From assembly GCA_030532815.1 (NCBI GenBank), contig JAUNKI010000007.1, positions 1 to 22,171 on the forward strand: 22,171 nt of DNA, in the 5' to 3' direction. The first letter of the stretch is position 1. Each line of letters begins with the position of its first letter. A program made the translations under genes and the position numbers. The stretch comes from Leptotrichiaceae bacterium (lineage in GTDB: Bacteria > Fusobacteriota > Fusobacteriia > Fusobacteriales > Leptotrichiaceae). The notes below the pieces were generated by a model that did no database searches, was not told the DNA's origin, and worked only from the letters and a program-made list of their open reading frames with translations. This document shows, in pieces, positions 14,711 through 22,171 of the stretch.

Positions 14711-15910
14711 GTGAATAATACAAGTAAAGAAGAAAAAGAATTTCAGAAAGAATTTTCCGATTTGGAAGAAATAAATAAAAAGTTGCATATGATAGACAGT
14801 GAACTTGTAAAATTAATCGGAAAAAGATTTGAAATAATGGAAGAAATAATATCAGGAAAAGAAAAAGGACTTGAATTTTCGGATAAAAATACGAAAACGG
14901 AAATAATAAAAGAAAATATTGATAATATAGGGGACAGAGATTTTAAAAGATATGTCGAACTTATATTAAAGGATATTATGGATACAGGCAGGGAATACGG
15001 AAACTTTAAAAGGGGAACATCTGCACAGTATGTAAACAATCTGGAATTTTACGGCAAAAAAATAGGTTATACAGGCATACCGGGTTCTTATGCTTATGAA
15101 GTTCTTATAAATTTAATAAGAAATAGTGAAAATTCGGGGAAATATGAAGAAATTGAAAAAAATATTTATAACTGGAATTCCCATAAGGAATTAGTCCGCA
15201 AAGTAAGTACAGGTGAAATGGATATAGGAGTTATTCCCATTGAAAATTCCTTAGTAGGAGAAGTAAGGGACAGTATAGACCTTATAAATAATGCAGACAT
15301 ATATATAATAGGAGAAGTAAAACATAAAATAGAACATAATCTGCTGGGAATAAAAGGGAGCAAAATAGACGACATAAAAAATGTGTATTCTCATGAGCAG
15401 GCATTTCTTCAATGTTCCAAGTTTTTGGAAAATCATACTTCGTGGAAAACCGTAAAAATGTCAAATACTGCACTCAGTGCAAAATATATTATGGAAACGG
15501 GAGTTCCGGAAAATGCATGTATAGCAAATATGAAAACGAAAGAAATGTACAATCTTGAACTACTGAAAGAGGATATAAATGATTCAAAGGAAAATTATAC
15601 GAGATTTTTCGTAATATCCAATAAAAATATTATTTCGGAGGGAAGTAATAAAATAAGTATCATTACAAGTACCAAAAATGAAGCGGGGGCATTAATGGAT
15701 CTGCTGAAAATATTTTCGGATTACAGTCTGAATATGGTCAGCCTGAAATCAAGACCGATAATAAACAAACCTTGGAGATATTATTTTTATATTGATTTTG
15801 AAGGAAGTCTGAAAGACGGAAAAGTTAAGGAAGCTCTTGAAAAAATACGCCTTAAATCGAACTATCTCCAAATTCTCGGAAATTACAGAGTGTATAACCT
15901 GACAATATGA
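14711..15910 (+). CDS. pheA: PheA: chorismate mutase-like domain, prephenate dehydratase and ACT domain
   Basis: A 399-aa P-protein that makes phenylpyruvate from prephenate. Three parts: an AroQ-like helical domain (about 15-100), prephenate dehydratase (about 115-300) and a C-terminal ACT domain (about 312-395). The dehydratase has GIPGSYAYE (122-130), IPIENS, YSHEQAF and the catalytic TRF at 297-299. The ACT domain has GAL (326-328) and KSRP (346-349), matching the Phe-binding GALV and ESRP motifs, so Phe feedback is likely. In the mutase domain only Arg39 and Lys50 match E. coli Arg28 and Lys39; the positions of Arg11, Arg51, Glu52 and Gln88 seem lost, so mutase activity is doubtful. Translation starts at GTG (14711), six bases after AGGGGAT. 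First gene of the cluster and directly behind the strong promoter. Dehydratase call is firm. Confidence 0.93.
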   Translation: MNNTSKEEKEFQKEFSDLEEINKKLHMIDSELVKLIGKRFEIMEEIISGKEKGLEFSDKNTKTEIIKENIDNIGDRDFKRYVELILKDIMDTGREYGNFKRGTSAQYVNNLEFYGKKIGYTGIPGSYAYEVLINLIRNSENSGKYEEIEKNIYNWNSHKELVRKVSTGEMDIGVIPIENSLVGEVRDSIDLINNADIYIIGEVKHKIEHNLLGIKGSKIDDIKNVYSHEQAFLQCSKFLENHTSWKTVKMSNTALSAKYIMETGVPENACIANMKTKEMYNLELLKEDINDSKENYTRFFVISNKNIISEGSNKISIITSTKNEAGALMDLLKIFSDYSLNMVSLKSRPIINKPWRYYFYIDFEGSLKDGKVKEALEKIRLKSNYLQILGNYRVYNLTI

Positions 15911-15956
15911 AAAATGAAAGATTGAATTAAATAAAATATTTGAAAAATTTTAAATT

Positions 15957-15998
15957 ATACCGGCAAAATATTTTTTAAATAATGCTAAAATCCGGTAT
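15957..15998 (+). promoter_or_regulatory. 7-bp inverted repeat between pheA and the DAHP synthase gene
   Basis: ATACCGG (15957-15963) and CCGGTAT (15992-15998) are perfect complements separated by an AT-only-like 28-base spacer. The right arm ends 18 bp before the DAHP synthase ATG and just ahead of the AAGGAAAGG ribosome site. No T-run follows, so it is not a standard terminator. It could be an operator half-site pair or an RNA hairpin that affects translation. Confidence 0.4.
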
Positions 15999-16015
15999 TT
16001 AGAAGGAAAGGAAAA

Positions 16016-17038
16016 ATGATGATTATAAAAATTGACGGAAGTGTAAATTATGACACATTAAAAGGGATAATTGAAAGACTTGAAAATGAAAATAGAGTAA
16101 AAGTGGAACTTATCAGAGGAAAGGAATATTCAATACTCGGATTGGTGGGGGATATAAGTACTATAGACATTAAACATATACAGTCTCTTGATTATGTACT
16201 TGATGTTCAGAGAATACAGGAACCGTATAAAAGAGCAGGGAGAAAATTTAAATCAGGAGATACGACAGTAAAAGTCGGAAATGTGGAAATAGGAGGAAAT
16301 AATCTTGTAATGATGGCAGGACCGTGTTCGGTAGAAAGTGAGGAACAGATACTGGAAACGGCAAGAGCCGTAAAAAAAGCAGGAGGAAATATACTAAGAG
16401 GAGGAGTAGTAAAGCCGAGAACATCTCCTTATGCTTTTCAGGGGTTGGGAATGGAAGGAATAAAACTTATGAAAAAGGCTAAAGAGGAAACAGGTCTGCC
16501 TATAGTATGTGAAGTAATGTCCATAGAACAGCTCCATGAATTCGGACCTCATCTGGATATGATACAGTTAGGTGCAAGAAATATGCAGAATTTTGATTTA
16601 CTGAAAGAAGTAGGAAAAACTAAGATTCCTGTACTGCTTAAAAGGGGATTGAGTGCCACAATAGAAGAATGGCTCATGTCTGCAGAATACATACTTGCAG
16701 GGGGAAATGAAAATGTTGTATTGTGTGAAAGGGGAATAAGGACATATGAAACTGCATATAGAAATGTAATCGACCTGAATGCGGTTCCTATGATAAAGAA
16801 AGTAAGTCATTTGCCTATAATAGTGGATTCTGCACACGGGACGGGGAAATTCTGGATGGTAAAGCCTCTTGCAATGGCAGGTGTTGCAGCAGGAGCTGAC
16901 GGATTAATGGTCGAAGTGCATCCTGAACCTGATAAGGCACTCTCTGACGGTCCTCAGTCATTAAAACCTGAAGTATTTGAAGATTTGATGAAAGATGTGG
17001 AAGCGGTAGCAAGTGTTTTAGGAAAAAGTTTTAAATAA
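16016..17038 (+). CDS. aroF: 3-deoxy-7-phosphoheptulonate (DAHP) synthase, type I-beta
   Basis: A 340-aa enzyme that condenses phosphoenolpyruvate with erythrose 4-phosphate, the first committed step of the shikimate pathway. Residues 1-75 form a ferredoxin-like regulatory domain, and a TIM barrel follows, as in Thermotoga maritima DAHP synthase, where this domain gives Tyr/Phe feedback. Metal ligands are Cys104 (GPCSVES), His274 (DSAHGTGK), Glu300 (VEVHPEP) and Asp311 (SDGPQS), each two residues beyond the T. maritima positions, with RGGVVKPRTSPYAFQG and LLKRG for substrate binding. Two adjacent ATGs (16016, 16019) follow AAGGAAAGG; either could be used. The gene sits between pheA and tyrA, the two branch genes whose products would inhibit it. 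Unlike Bacillus AroA(G), the N-terminus is not a chorismate mutase. The symbol follows common naming of this class and is a convention. Confidence 0.95.
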   Translation: MMIIKIDGSVNYDTLKGIIERLENENRVKVELIRGKEYSILGLVGDISTIDIKHIQSLDYVLDVQRIQEPYKRAGRKFKSGDTTVKVGNVEIGGNNLVMMAGPCSVESEEQILETARAVKKAGGNILRGGVVKPRTSPYAFQGLGMEGIKLMKKAKEETGLPIVCEVMSIEQLHEFGPHLDMIQLGARNMQNFDLLKEVGKTKIPVLLKRGLSATIEEWLMSAEYILAGGNENVVLCERGIRTYETAYRNVIDLNAVPMIKKVSHLPIIVDSAHGTGKFWMVKPLAMAGVAAGADGLMVEVHPEPDKALSDGPQSLKPEVFEDLMKDVEAVASVLGKSFK

Positions 17039-17070
17039 ACCGGAATTGTATTTTGGGAAAGCAGGAGAAA

Positions 17071-17964
17071 ATGAAAAGTGAAAACAGAAATATTAATTAT
17101 AAAAAGAGAATATCCGAAACAGTTGTAACAATAGTAGGTCTGGGAGTAATAGGAGGTTCTTTTGCACACAGTCTGCAAAATATAGGTGTTAAGGAGATTT
17201 TCGGAGTGGATACTGATGAGAGAACTTTATTTAAAGCAAAAGAAAGAAAAATTATAACAGAAGGATTTACAAATCCTGAAATCCCCCTTGGAAAATCCGA
17301 CCTTGTCATAATTTCTCTTTATCCTGAAATAATGAAACCTTTTATTTTAAAATATATAGGTGATTTTAAAGAAGGAGCAGTTGTTACCGATGTTACGGGA
17401 ATTAAAGGGAAAATAATGGAAGATTTGAAACCTGTTCTGAAAAAATCGAGTAAAAATATTGATTTTATTTTCGGACATCCTATGGCAGGGAGAGAGAAAA
17501 GAGGAATTGATTTTGCCGATTCGGAAGTTTTTAAAAATGCCAACTATATACTTATAAAAAATGATGAAAATAAAAAGGAAAATGTGGAATTTTTAACGGA
17601 AATAATAAAAAATATAGGATTTAAAAATGTGAGCCTGCTTACGGGAAAGGAACATGATGAAATAATTGCTTTTACAAGCCAGCTTACTCATGCTATTGCT
17701 GTTGCTCTTGTAAACAGTGATAATCAGAAATATAATACTGACAGATTCATAGGAGATTCATACAGAGATTTAACGAGAATTGCCAAAATAAATGAAGATT
17801 TATGGTCCGAGTTGTTTATGGGAAATAAGGAAAATCTCCTTGAAGTAATTAAACAGTTTGAAAATGAGCTTGACATAATTAAAACTGCACTTAAAAATAA
17901 TAATACGGAAATTTTAAAGGAAAAATTCATTGCTTCAACTTTAAGAAGGGAAAAAATAGATTAA
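17071..17964 (+). CDS. tyrA: Prephenate dehydrogenase TyrA
   Basis: A 297-aa NAD(P)-dependent enzyme that oxidatively decarboxylates prephenate to 4-hydroxyphenylpyruvate on the way to tyrosine. The Rossmann fingerprint GLGVIGGS lies at 23-30 and Asp47 (GVDTDE) favours NAD. His136 in FGHPMAGREKRG is the likely catalytic histidine, SQLTHAIAVAL (His207) and YRDLTRIA (Arg232, Arg236) are further family motifs in the helical C-terminal domain. The frame continues upstream to a TTG at 17053, but only the ATG at 17071 has a GCAGGAG ribosome site, and the extra residues are not conserved. No ACT or chorismate mutase domain is attached. The gene starts 32 bp after the DAHP synthase stop. Arogenate specificity cannot be ruled out. 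Confidence 0.93.
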   Translation: MKSENRNINYKKRISETVVTIVGLGVIGGSFAHSLQNIGVKEIFGVDTDERTLFKAKERKIITEGFTNPEIPLGKSDLVIISLYPEIMKPFILKYIGDFKEGAVVTDVTGIKGKIMEDLKPVLKKSSKNIDFIFGHPMAGREKRGIDFADSEVFKNANYILIKNDENKKENVEFLTEIIKNIGFKNVSLLTGKEHDEIIAFTSQLTHAIAVALVNSDNQKYNTDRFIGDSYRDLTRIAKINEDLWSELFMGNKENLLEVIKQFENELDIIKTALKNNNTEILKEKFIASTLRREKID

Positions 17965-18036
17965 TTTTTATGGAAGATTTTCCGACACTTGCAAAGTATT
18001 TAAAAGTATATTGAATAAAAATAAGAGGTGTAAATT

Positions 18037-18624
18037 ATGGAAAATAAATATATAAGAAAATTAACAGGGGATAATGTATACCTGTCACCGATATCTCTTG
18101 AGGATGCGGAAAAGTATACTCACATGGTTAATGATATTAAAGTTTCTGTAGGACTTGGTCAGTCTGCCTATACAGGAATTGTAGATTTTGAAAGTGAGAA
18201 GGAATTTTTAACTTTATTGAAAAAAGAAAAAAATTTTGCAGTGAGATTAGTCGAAAATGATGAGTTGCTCGGTAATATAGGATTTAATTCCCTTGATTTT
18301 ATAAACAGAGCAGGAGTAATAGGAATAATGCTCGGAAATGAGAGGCATCAGGGGAAAGGATACGGAACAGAAGCGGTAAATCTTATACTTGATTACGGTT
18401 TCTTCCTTCTTAATTTAAGAAGTATATCCCTGAGTGTATTTGAATATAATGAGATTGCCTATAACCTTTATAAAAAAGTGGGATTTAGGGAAGTCGGAAG
18501 GCTTAGAAAGAAAATAGAAATAATGGGGCAAACTTATGATGAAATAATAATGGATATATTAAAAGAAGAGTTTCAGCCTGTTTATATAAAAAGAGAAATT
18601 ATAAAAAGGTACAGATTAAAATAA
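18037..18624 (+). CDS. GNAT-family N-acetyltransferase (RimJ/RimL-like)
   Basis: A 195-aa cytoplasmic acetyltransferase. Motif A for acetyl-CoA binding, RHQGKGYGTEA, spans 103-113 after the beta strand GVIGIMLGNE, and the C-terminal part has NEIAYNLYKKVGF (138-150), the usual alpha4 and motif B in RimJ/RimL and SpeG-like enzymes, followed by MDIL at 172-175. A clear AGAGGTG ribosome site precedes the ATG. Substrate unknown: protein N-termini, polyamines or small molecules are all possible. It lies in the middle of the aromatic cluster, 72 bp after tyrA and 18 bp before aroB. That close spacing implies co-transcription with aroB, but nothing in the protein suggests a role in the pathway. Possibly a passenger gene. 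Confidence 0.85.
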   Translation: MENKYIRKLTGDNVYLSPISLEDAEKYTHMVNDIKVSVGLGQSAYTGIVDFESEKEFLTLLKKEKNFAVRLVENDELLGNIGFNSLDFINRAGVIGIMLGNERHQGKGYGTEAVNLILDYGFFLLNLRSISLSVFEYNEIAYNLYKKVGFREVGRLRKKIEIMGQTYDEIIMDILKEEFQPVYIKREIIKRYRLK

Positions 18625-18642
18625 TTATGGAAGGAGAAAAAA

Positions 18643-19740
18643 GTGAGAAAACTTAATGTAGGTTTAGGGAAAAATTCTTATGACATAATTATCGGAGAAA
18701 ATTATACGGAAAATTTTTCAGAGTATATAAAAAAAGTATATTCAGGAAATAATTTATTTGTAATAACAGACAGTAATGTTCATGAAATATATAAAAATAA
18801 GTATGATGAAATGTTCGGATATTTTAAATATACGGTATATGTACTGAAAGCAGGAGAAAAAAATAAGCACATCGGAGTTATGCAGGGAATTTATTCAGCT
18901 ATGATTAAAGCGGGAATAAAAAGGAATGATATGATAGCAGCTTTCGGAGGGGGAGTCACGGGAGATATTGCAGGATTTGCAGCAGCATCTTATTTAAGGG
19001 GAATTGATTTTATACAGATACCTACAACGATAGTCTCCCAAGTAGACAGCAGTGTAGGCGGTAAAGTGGGAGTTGACTTGCCTGAAGGGAAAAATCTTGT
19101 AGGAGCATTTTATCAACCTCGTCTTGTACTGATTGACTCGTCATTTTTAAATACGCTTACAGACAGGTATTTTTATGACGGATTTGCAGAAATAGTAAAA
19201 TACGGATGTATATGCGATAAGGCTCTATTCAGACAACTTACGGATATTGTAAAAAATACCGTTGAGAATGGAAAGAAACATATTGGAAAATATAAAGAGA
19301 TACTAAGAAAAGAGCTGATGAAAAATATAACGGATTTAATATACAAGTCATGTGAAATAAAAAAGAAAATAGTGGAAAAAGACGAAAAAGAAAGCGGACT
19401 AAGAATGATACTGAATTTCGGGCATACAATAGGGCATGCCATAGAGCAGTATACCGATTATGAAAAATATTCCCATGGAGAAGCTATTTCCACAGGAATG
19501 ACACACATGGTAAAAATAGGGGAAAAAAAAGGAATTACTGAAAAAGGCTGTTCCGAAAAACTGGAATATTTACTGAGAGGACTGAATCTTCCCACAGATA
19601 TAGAATATTCCCGAAATGAAATAGCTGAAATAATGAAAAGAGATAAAAAAAGTGTAGATGACGGAATAAATTTCGTGTTTTTAAAGGAAATAGGAAACGC
19701 GGAAATAATTAAAATGAAGGAAAAAGAAATTTTTGAATAA
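18643..19740 (+). CDS. aroB: 3-dehydroquinate synthase AroB
   Basis: A 365-aa NAD- and divalent-metal-dependent enzyme that cyclises DAHP to 3-dehydroquinate. The NAD-binding GGGVTGDIAGF spans 102-112. PTTIVSQVDSSVGGKVGVDLPEGKN (127-151) is the signature substrate loop. Metal ligands are Glu183 (FAEIVKYG), His261 (NFGHTIGHA) and His278 (SHGEAIS). Length matches the family (about 350-365 aa). Translation starts at GTG (18643) after AAGGAGAAAA. There is a Lys/Glu-rich stretch between about 205 and 250, present in many members in shorter form. The stop is followed not by the next pathway gene but by a 237-bp gap with MITE copy B. Confidence 0.96.
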   Translation: MRKLNVGLGKNSYDIIIGENYTENFSEYIKKVYSGNNLFVITDSNVHEIYKNKYDEMFGYFKYTVYVLKAGEKNKHIGVMQGIYSAMIKAGIKRNDMIAAFGGGVTGDIAGFAAASYLRGIDFIQIPTTIVSQVDSSVGGKVGVDLPEGKNLVGAFYQPRLVLIDSSFLNTLTDRYFYDGFAEIVKYGCICDKALFRQLTDIVKNTVENGKKHIGKYKEILRKELMKNITDLIYKSCEIKKKIVEKDEKESGLRMILNFGHTIGHAIEQYTDYEKYSHGEAISTGMTHMVKIGEKKGITEKGCSEKLEYLLRGLNLPTDIEYSRNEIAEIMKRDKKSVDDGINFVFLKEIGNAEIIKMKEKEIFE

Positions 19741-19764
19741 AAAACAGGAAAATGACATTCTGTC

Positions 19765-19918
19765 AAGGTATAGCTGAAAACTGTCAAAATAACGGATTTT
19801 TAACGGAGATTTTAAAAATTGTAAAAAATAGAATGTCGATTTTATTATAATTCTGTTAATTTAAAAAGCAAAAAAGAAATTGAAAATATTATAGATTTTG
19901 AGTTTTCATACACACCTT
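19765..19918 (+). mobile_element. 154-bp MITE-like repeat, copy B
   Basis: Same element as 3091-3244 in opposite orientation, ungapped, with about 84% identity by hand count (130 of 154). Ends are AAGGTATAGCTGAAAA (19765-19780) and TTTTCATACACACCTT (19903-19918), imperfect inverted repeats. It fills most of the aroB-aroA gap. TGACA/TGTCA (19753-19757, 19761-19765) forms a small hairpin that touches its left end. No target duplication is obvious. Non-coding. Confidence 0.75.
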
Positions 19919-19926
19919 AATATAAA
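19898..19926 (+). promoter_or_regulatory. Hybrid promoter at the end of MITE copy B, for aroA-aroC
   Basis: TTGAGT (19898-19903), inside the right end of the element, is 17 bp from TATAAA (19921-19926), which lies just outside it. Transcription would begin about 45 bp before aroA. In copy A the corresponding hexamer is TTGAAT, but the position 17 bp on reads TATTTC, a poor -10. So the promoter would depend on where this copy landed. Seen in sequence; activity is inferred. Confidence 0.55.
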
Positions 19927-19977
19927 ATATGAATGACGAAAATAATAAGAAAAATAATGGAAAAGAGGATAAAATAA

Positions 19978-21270
19978 ATGAAAGTGAAAATCAAACCCGG
20001 AACATTAAAGGGAGAGATAAAAATTCCCCCGTCAAAGAGCTATTCCCATAGAGCGATAATAGCAGCTTCTTTAGCGGAAAACAGTGGGAAATCCGAGATT
20101 TCCAATCTAAAATTTTCAGTAGATATTAAAACTACTACGGAAATAATGGAAAACTGGGGTGCAGATATTATAAAAGGAGAAGATTCCCTTGTAATAAAAG
20201 GAAACGGAGGAAAAATAGTTCCCGATGATAAATATACTCAGTGTAATGAATCAGGTTCCACAGTGAGGTTTTTAATACCTGTAGGACTTACGTCGGAAAA
20301 CGAATTTATATTTGACGGAAAAGGAAAACTTGCAGAAAGACCTCTTGATTCCTATTACAGAATATTTGAAAAACAGGGGATTTTTTATGAAACGGAAAAA
20401 GGAGGGCTGCCTTTAAAAGTAAAGGGAAAATTACAGTCGGGAACATATGAAATAGACGGAAATATAAGTTCACAGTTTATAACGGGGTTGCTTTATGCTT
20501 TACCCTTACTTGAAGGAGATTCCGAAATAAAAGTGAATAAAACTCTCGAGTCTAAAGGATATGTGGATTTGACACTGGAAATACTGGAATTGGCAGGAAT
20601 AAAAGTGAGAAATAACGGATATGAAAATTTTGAAATTAGAGGAAATCAGATATATAAGCCGTTTAATTATACTGTTGAAGGTGATTATTCTCAAGCGGCT
20701 TTCTGGATAGTTGCAGGAATAATAGCAGGAAAACAGGGTAATGAAATCAAATGCCTGAACCTTAATAAAAAGTCATTACAGGGCGATAGAGAAATAGTGG
20801 AAATAACCGAAAGAATGGGTGCAGACCTTGAGATACACGATGACCATATTATCATAAGACCTTCTGAAACAGAGGGAACTGTAATAGATATATCCCAGTG
20901 TCCCGATATAGGACCTATTCTTACTGTACTTGCAGCGTTAAGTAAAGGAAAGACCGAAATTGTAAATGCTGAAAGGCTGAGAATAAAAGAGTCGGACAGG
21001 ATAACTTCAATTAAAACCGAACTGAATAAAATAGGTGCCGAAATAGAAGAAACGGAAAACAGCCTTATTATTTACGGAAAGGATAAATTTAAGGGAGGAG
21101 TTACAGTAAGTGCATGGAATGATCACAGAATAGCCATGGCACTCGCAGTTGCTTCCATAAAATGTGAGAAAGAAATTATAATCGAAGAAGCGGAAAGTGT
21201 AAAAAAATCTTATCCTCACTTTTGGGAAGATTTTAAAAAAATAGGCGGAAATATAACTGAAGTTTTTTAA
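19978..21270 (+). CDS. aroA: 3-phosphoshikimate 1-carboxyvinyltransferase (EPSP synthase) AroA
   Basis: A 430-aa two-domain enzyme that joins phosphoenolpyruvate to shikimate 3-phosphate. Shikimate-phosphate and PEP sites are clear: PSKSYSHR with Lys20, Ser21 and Arg25; ESGSTVRF at 91-98 (Arg97); AERPLDS (Arg121); SSQFITG (Ser164, Ser165, Gln166); catalytic Asp310 (CPDIGPI, like E. coli Asp313) and Glu338 in KESDR (like Glu341); and DHRIAMALA near the C-terminus. The PEP loop ESGSTVRF differs from the enterobacterial NAGTAMRP. This resembles clostridial-type sequences, and glyphosate sensitivity cannot be called from it. Start is ATG 19978 with an AGAGGATAA site. It is preceded by MITE copy B with a possible promoter, and aroC starts 23 bp after its stop. 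Confidence 0.95.
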   Translation: MKVKIKPGTLKGEIKIPPSKSYSHRAIIAASLAENSGKSEISNLKFSVDIKTTTEIMENWGADIIKGEDSLVIKGNGGKIVPDDKYTQCNESGSTVRFLIPVGLTSENEFIFDGKGKLAERPLDSYYRIFEKQGIFYETEKGGLPLKVKGKLQSGTYEIDGNISSQFITGLLYALPLLEGDSEIKVNKTLESKGYVDLTLEILELAGIKVRNNGYENFEIRGNQIYKPFNYTVEGDYSQAAFWIVAGIIAGKQGNEIKCLNLNKKSLQGDREIVEITERMGADLEIHDDHIIIRPSETEGTVIDISQCPDIGPILTVLAALSKGKTEIVNAERLRIKESDRITSIKTELNKIGAEIEETENSLIIYGKDKFKGGVTVSAWNDHRIAMALAVASIKCEKEIIIEEAESVKKSYPHFWEDFKKIGGNITEVF

Positions 21271-21293
21271 AAGGAAAGGAAATAGGAGGAAAA

Positions 21294-22171
21294 ATGGGAG
21301 CGAATTTCGGGAAAAACTATTGTATATCAATATTCGGAGAATCTCACGGAGCGGCTTTAGGCGTTAATATTGACGGAATACCCGCAGGAACTGAACTTGA
21401 TTTGAAATTTATTTCAGAGGAAATGAGAAGAAGAGCTCCGGGAAAATCCGAACTGTCTACACCGAGAGCGGAAAAAGATGAGTTTGAAATTCTCAGCGGA
21501 TATGTAAACGGAAAAACAACGGGGTCCCCTCTTGCCATGATAATAAGAAATATGGATCAGCGATCGAAAGATTATAGTGAAATAGCTCGTAAACCAAGAC
21601 CCGGTCATGCTGACTGGTCGGGAATGAATAGATATGACGGCTTTAATGATATTAGAGGAAGCGGACATTTTTCAGGAAGAATAACGGCTTCACTGGTTTT
21701 TGCAGGAGCAATAGGAAAGCAGATATTAAAAGAAAAGGGGATTTTAATAGCTGCTCATATAAAATCCGTAAAGGATATAAAAGACAGAGATTTCAGAGAA
21801 GAGGATATTTCAGCGGAAAATGTTGAAAAACTTAGAAATATGTTATTGCCTGTATTAAACGGGGAAATTATTTCGAAAATTCAGGAAACTATACTGAAAG
21901 CAAAAGAAGAAGGAGATTCTGTAGGAGGAACGGTCGAAGTAATGATTACAGGATTGAAAGCAGGAATAGGAGATCCGTTTTTTGAGTCAATGGAAAGTGA
22001 ACTTGCGAGAATGATGTTTTCTATTCCCGCAATTAAAGGTCTGGAATTCGGGGCGGGATTTTCCATAACTGAAATGACAGGATATGAAGCTAACGATGAA
22101 ATGTACTATGATGAAAAAGGAAATGTAAAATCCTACACTAACAATAACGGAGGAATAACAGGAGGAATAAC
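21294..22171 (+). CDS. aroC: Chorismate synthase AroC (partial, cut by window end)
   Basis: The first 292 codons of chorismate synthase, which removes phosphate from EPSP using reduced FMN to give chorismate. Translation from the ATG at 21294, after a strong AGGAGG, begins MGANFGKNYCISIFGESHG, with His18 in the conserved GESHG motif. STPRAEKDEFEILSG, KPRPGHADWSGMNRYDGFND and RGSGHFSGRITA are the family FMN- and substrate-binding signatures; the last has the HFSGR form common in anaerobes rather than the proteobacterial one. The usual length is about 360-380 aa, so roughly 75-90 residues lie beyond the window. No stop occurs in the window, and there is no sign of a break. Co-transcribed with aroA (23-bp gap). 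Confidence 0.95.
   Translation, partial: MGANFGKNYCISIFGESHGAALGVNIDGIPAGTELDLKFISEEMRRRAPGKSELSTPRAEKDEFEILSGYVNGKTTGSPLAMIIRNMDQRSKDYSEIARKPRPGHADWSGMNRYDGFNDIRGSGHFSGRITASLVFAGAIGKQILKEKGILIAAHIKSVKDIKDRDFREEDISAENVEKLRNMLLPVLNGEIISKIQETILKAKEEGDSVGGTVEVMITGLKAGIGDPFFESMESELARMMFSIPAIKGLEFGAGFSITEMTGYEANDEMYYDEKGNVKSYTNNNGGITGGI

Noticed and set aside
1488..22066. Many minus-strand open frames of 60-120 codons throughout the window
   Set aside because: They lie opposite strongly supported genes or in AT-rich gaps, are rich in Phe/Ile/Ser as expected for the complement of AT-rich coding DNA, and lack ribosome sites or recognisable motifs.

Overview
This window looks like chromosome from a low-GC, Gram-negative Fusobacteriota, most like the Leptotrichiaceae. 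Evidence: very AT-rich DNA with A/T-ending codons throughout, an outer-membrane patatin autotransporter of the FplA type known from Fusobacterium, a rhodanese-less ThiI and a Thermotoga-like DAHP synthase. The genus is inferred from general knowledge, not from a search. Every gene I support is on the + strand. No tRNA, rRNA, CRISPR array or intact transposase was seen.

Region 1 (1-8.7 kb) is a mixed set: a YjjG-like HAD nucleotidase; a type Vd secreted phospholipase; a 523-bp gap with a 154-bp mobile-type repeat and a structured leader; a DagK/YegS-like lipid kinase; a GH57 alpha-glucan branching enzyme followed at 39 bp by a von Willebrand A lipoprotein; and an exceptionally AT-rich membrane protein of unknown family bounded by two terminator-like structures.

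Region 2 (8.7-14.6 kb) starts at an extended -10 promoter. It carries a NifS/IscS-type cysteine desulfurase and ThiI, a natural sulfur-relay pair for 4-thiouridine in tRNA. A 337-bp gap full of nested inverted repeats follows, then a YihY/BrkB membrane protein and RmuC.

Region 3 (14.6 kb to the end) is an aromatic amino-acid cluster behind a near-consensus promoter (TTGAAA-17-TATAAT): pheA, DAHP synthase, tyrA, a GNAT acetyltransferase, aroB, a second copy of the 154-bp repeat, aroA and the start of aroC. Together these cover entry into the shikimate pathway (DAHP synthase, AroB), the EPSP and chorismate steps (AroA, AroC) and the branches to Phe and Tyr (PheA, TyrA). aroD, aroE and a shikimate kinase are not in the window.

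The most interesting non-coding signal is the pair of 154-bp MITE-like repeats (3091-3244 and 19765-19918, opposite orientations, 24 mismatches and no gaps by hand alignment). The aroB-aroA copy seems to supply the -35 box of a hybrid promoter for aroA-aroC. Other points are leader RNAs with competing hairpins before the lipid kinase and yihY, and a chorismate mutase domain in PheA that has lost most catalytic residues.
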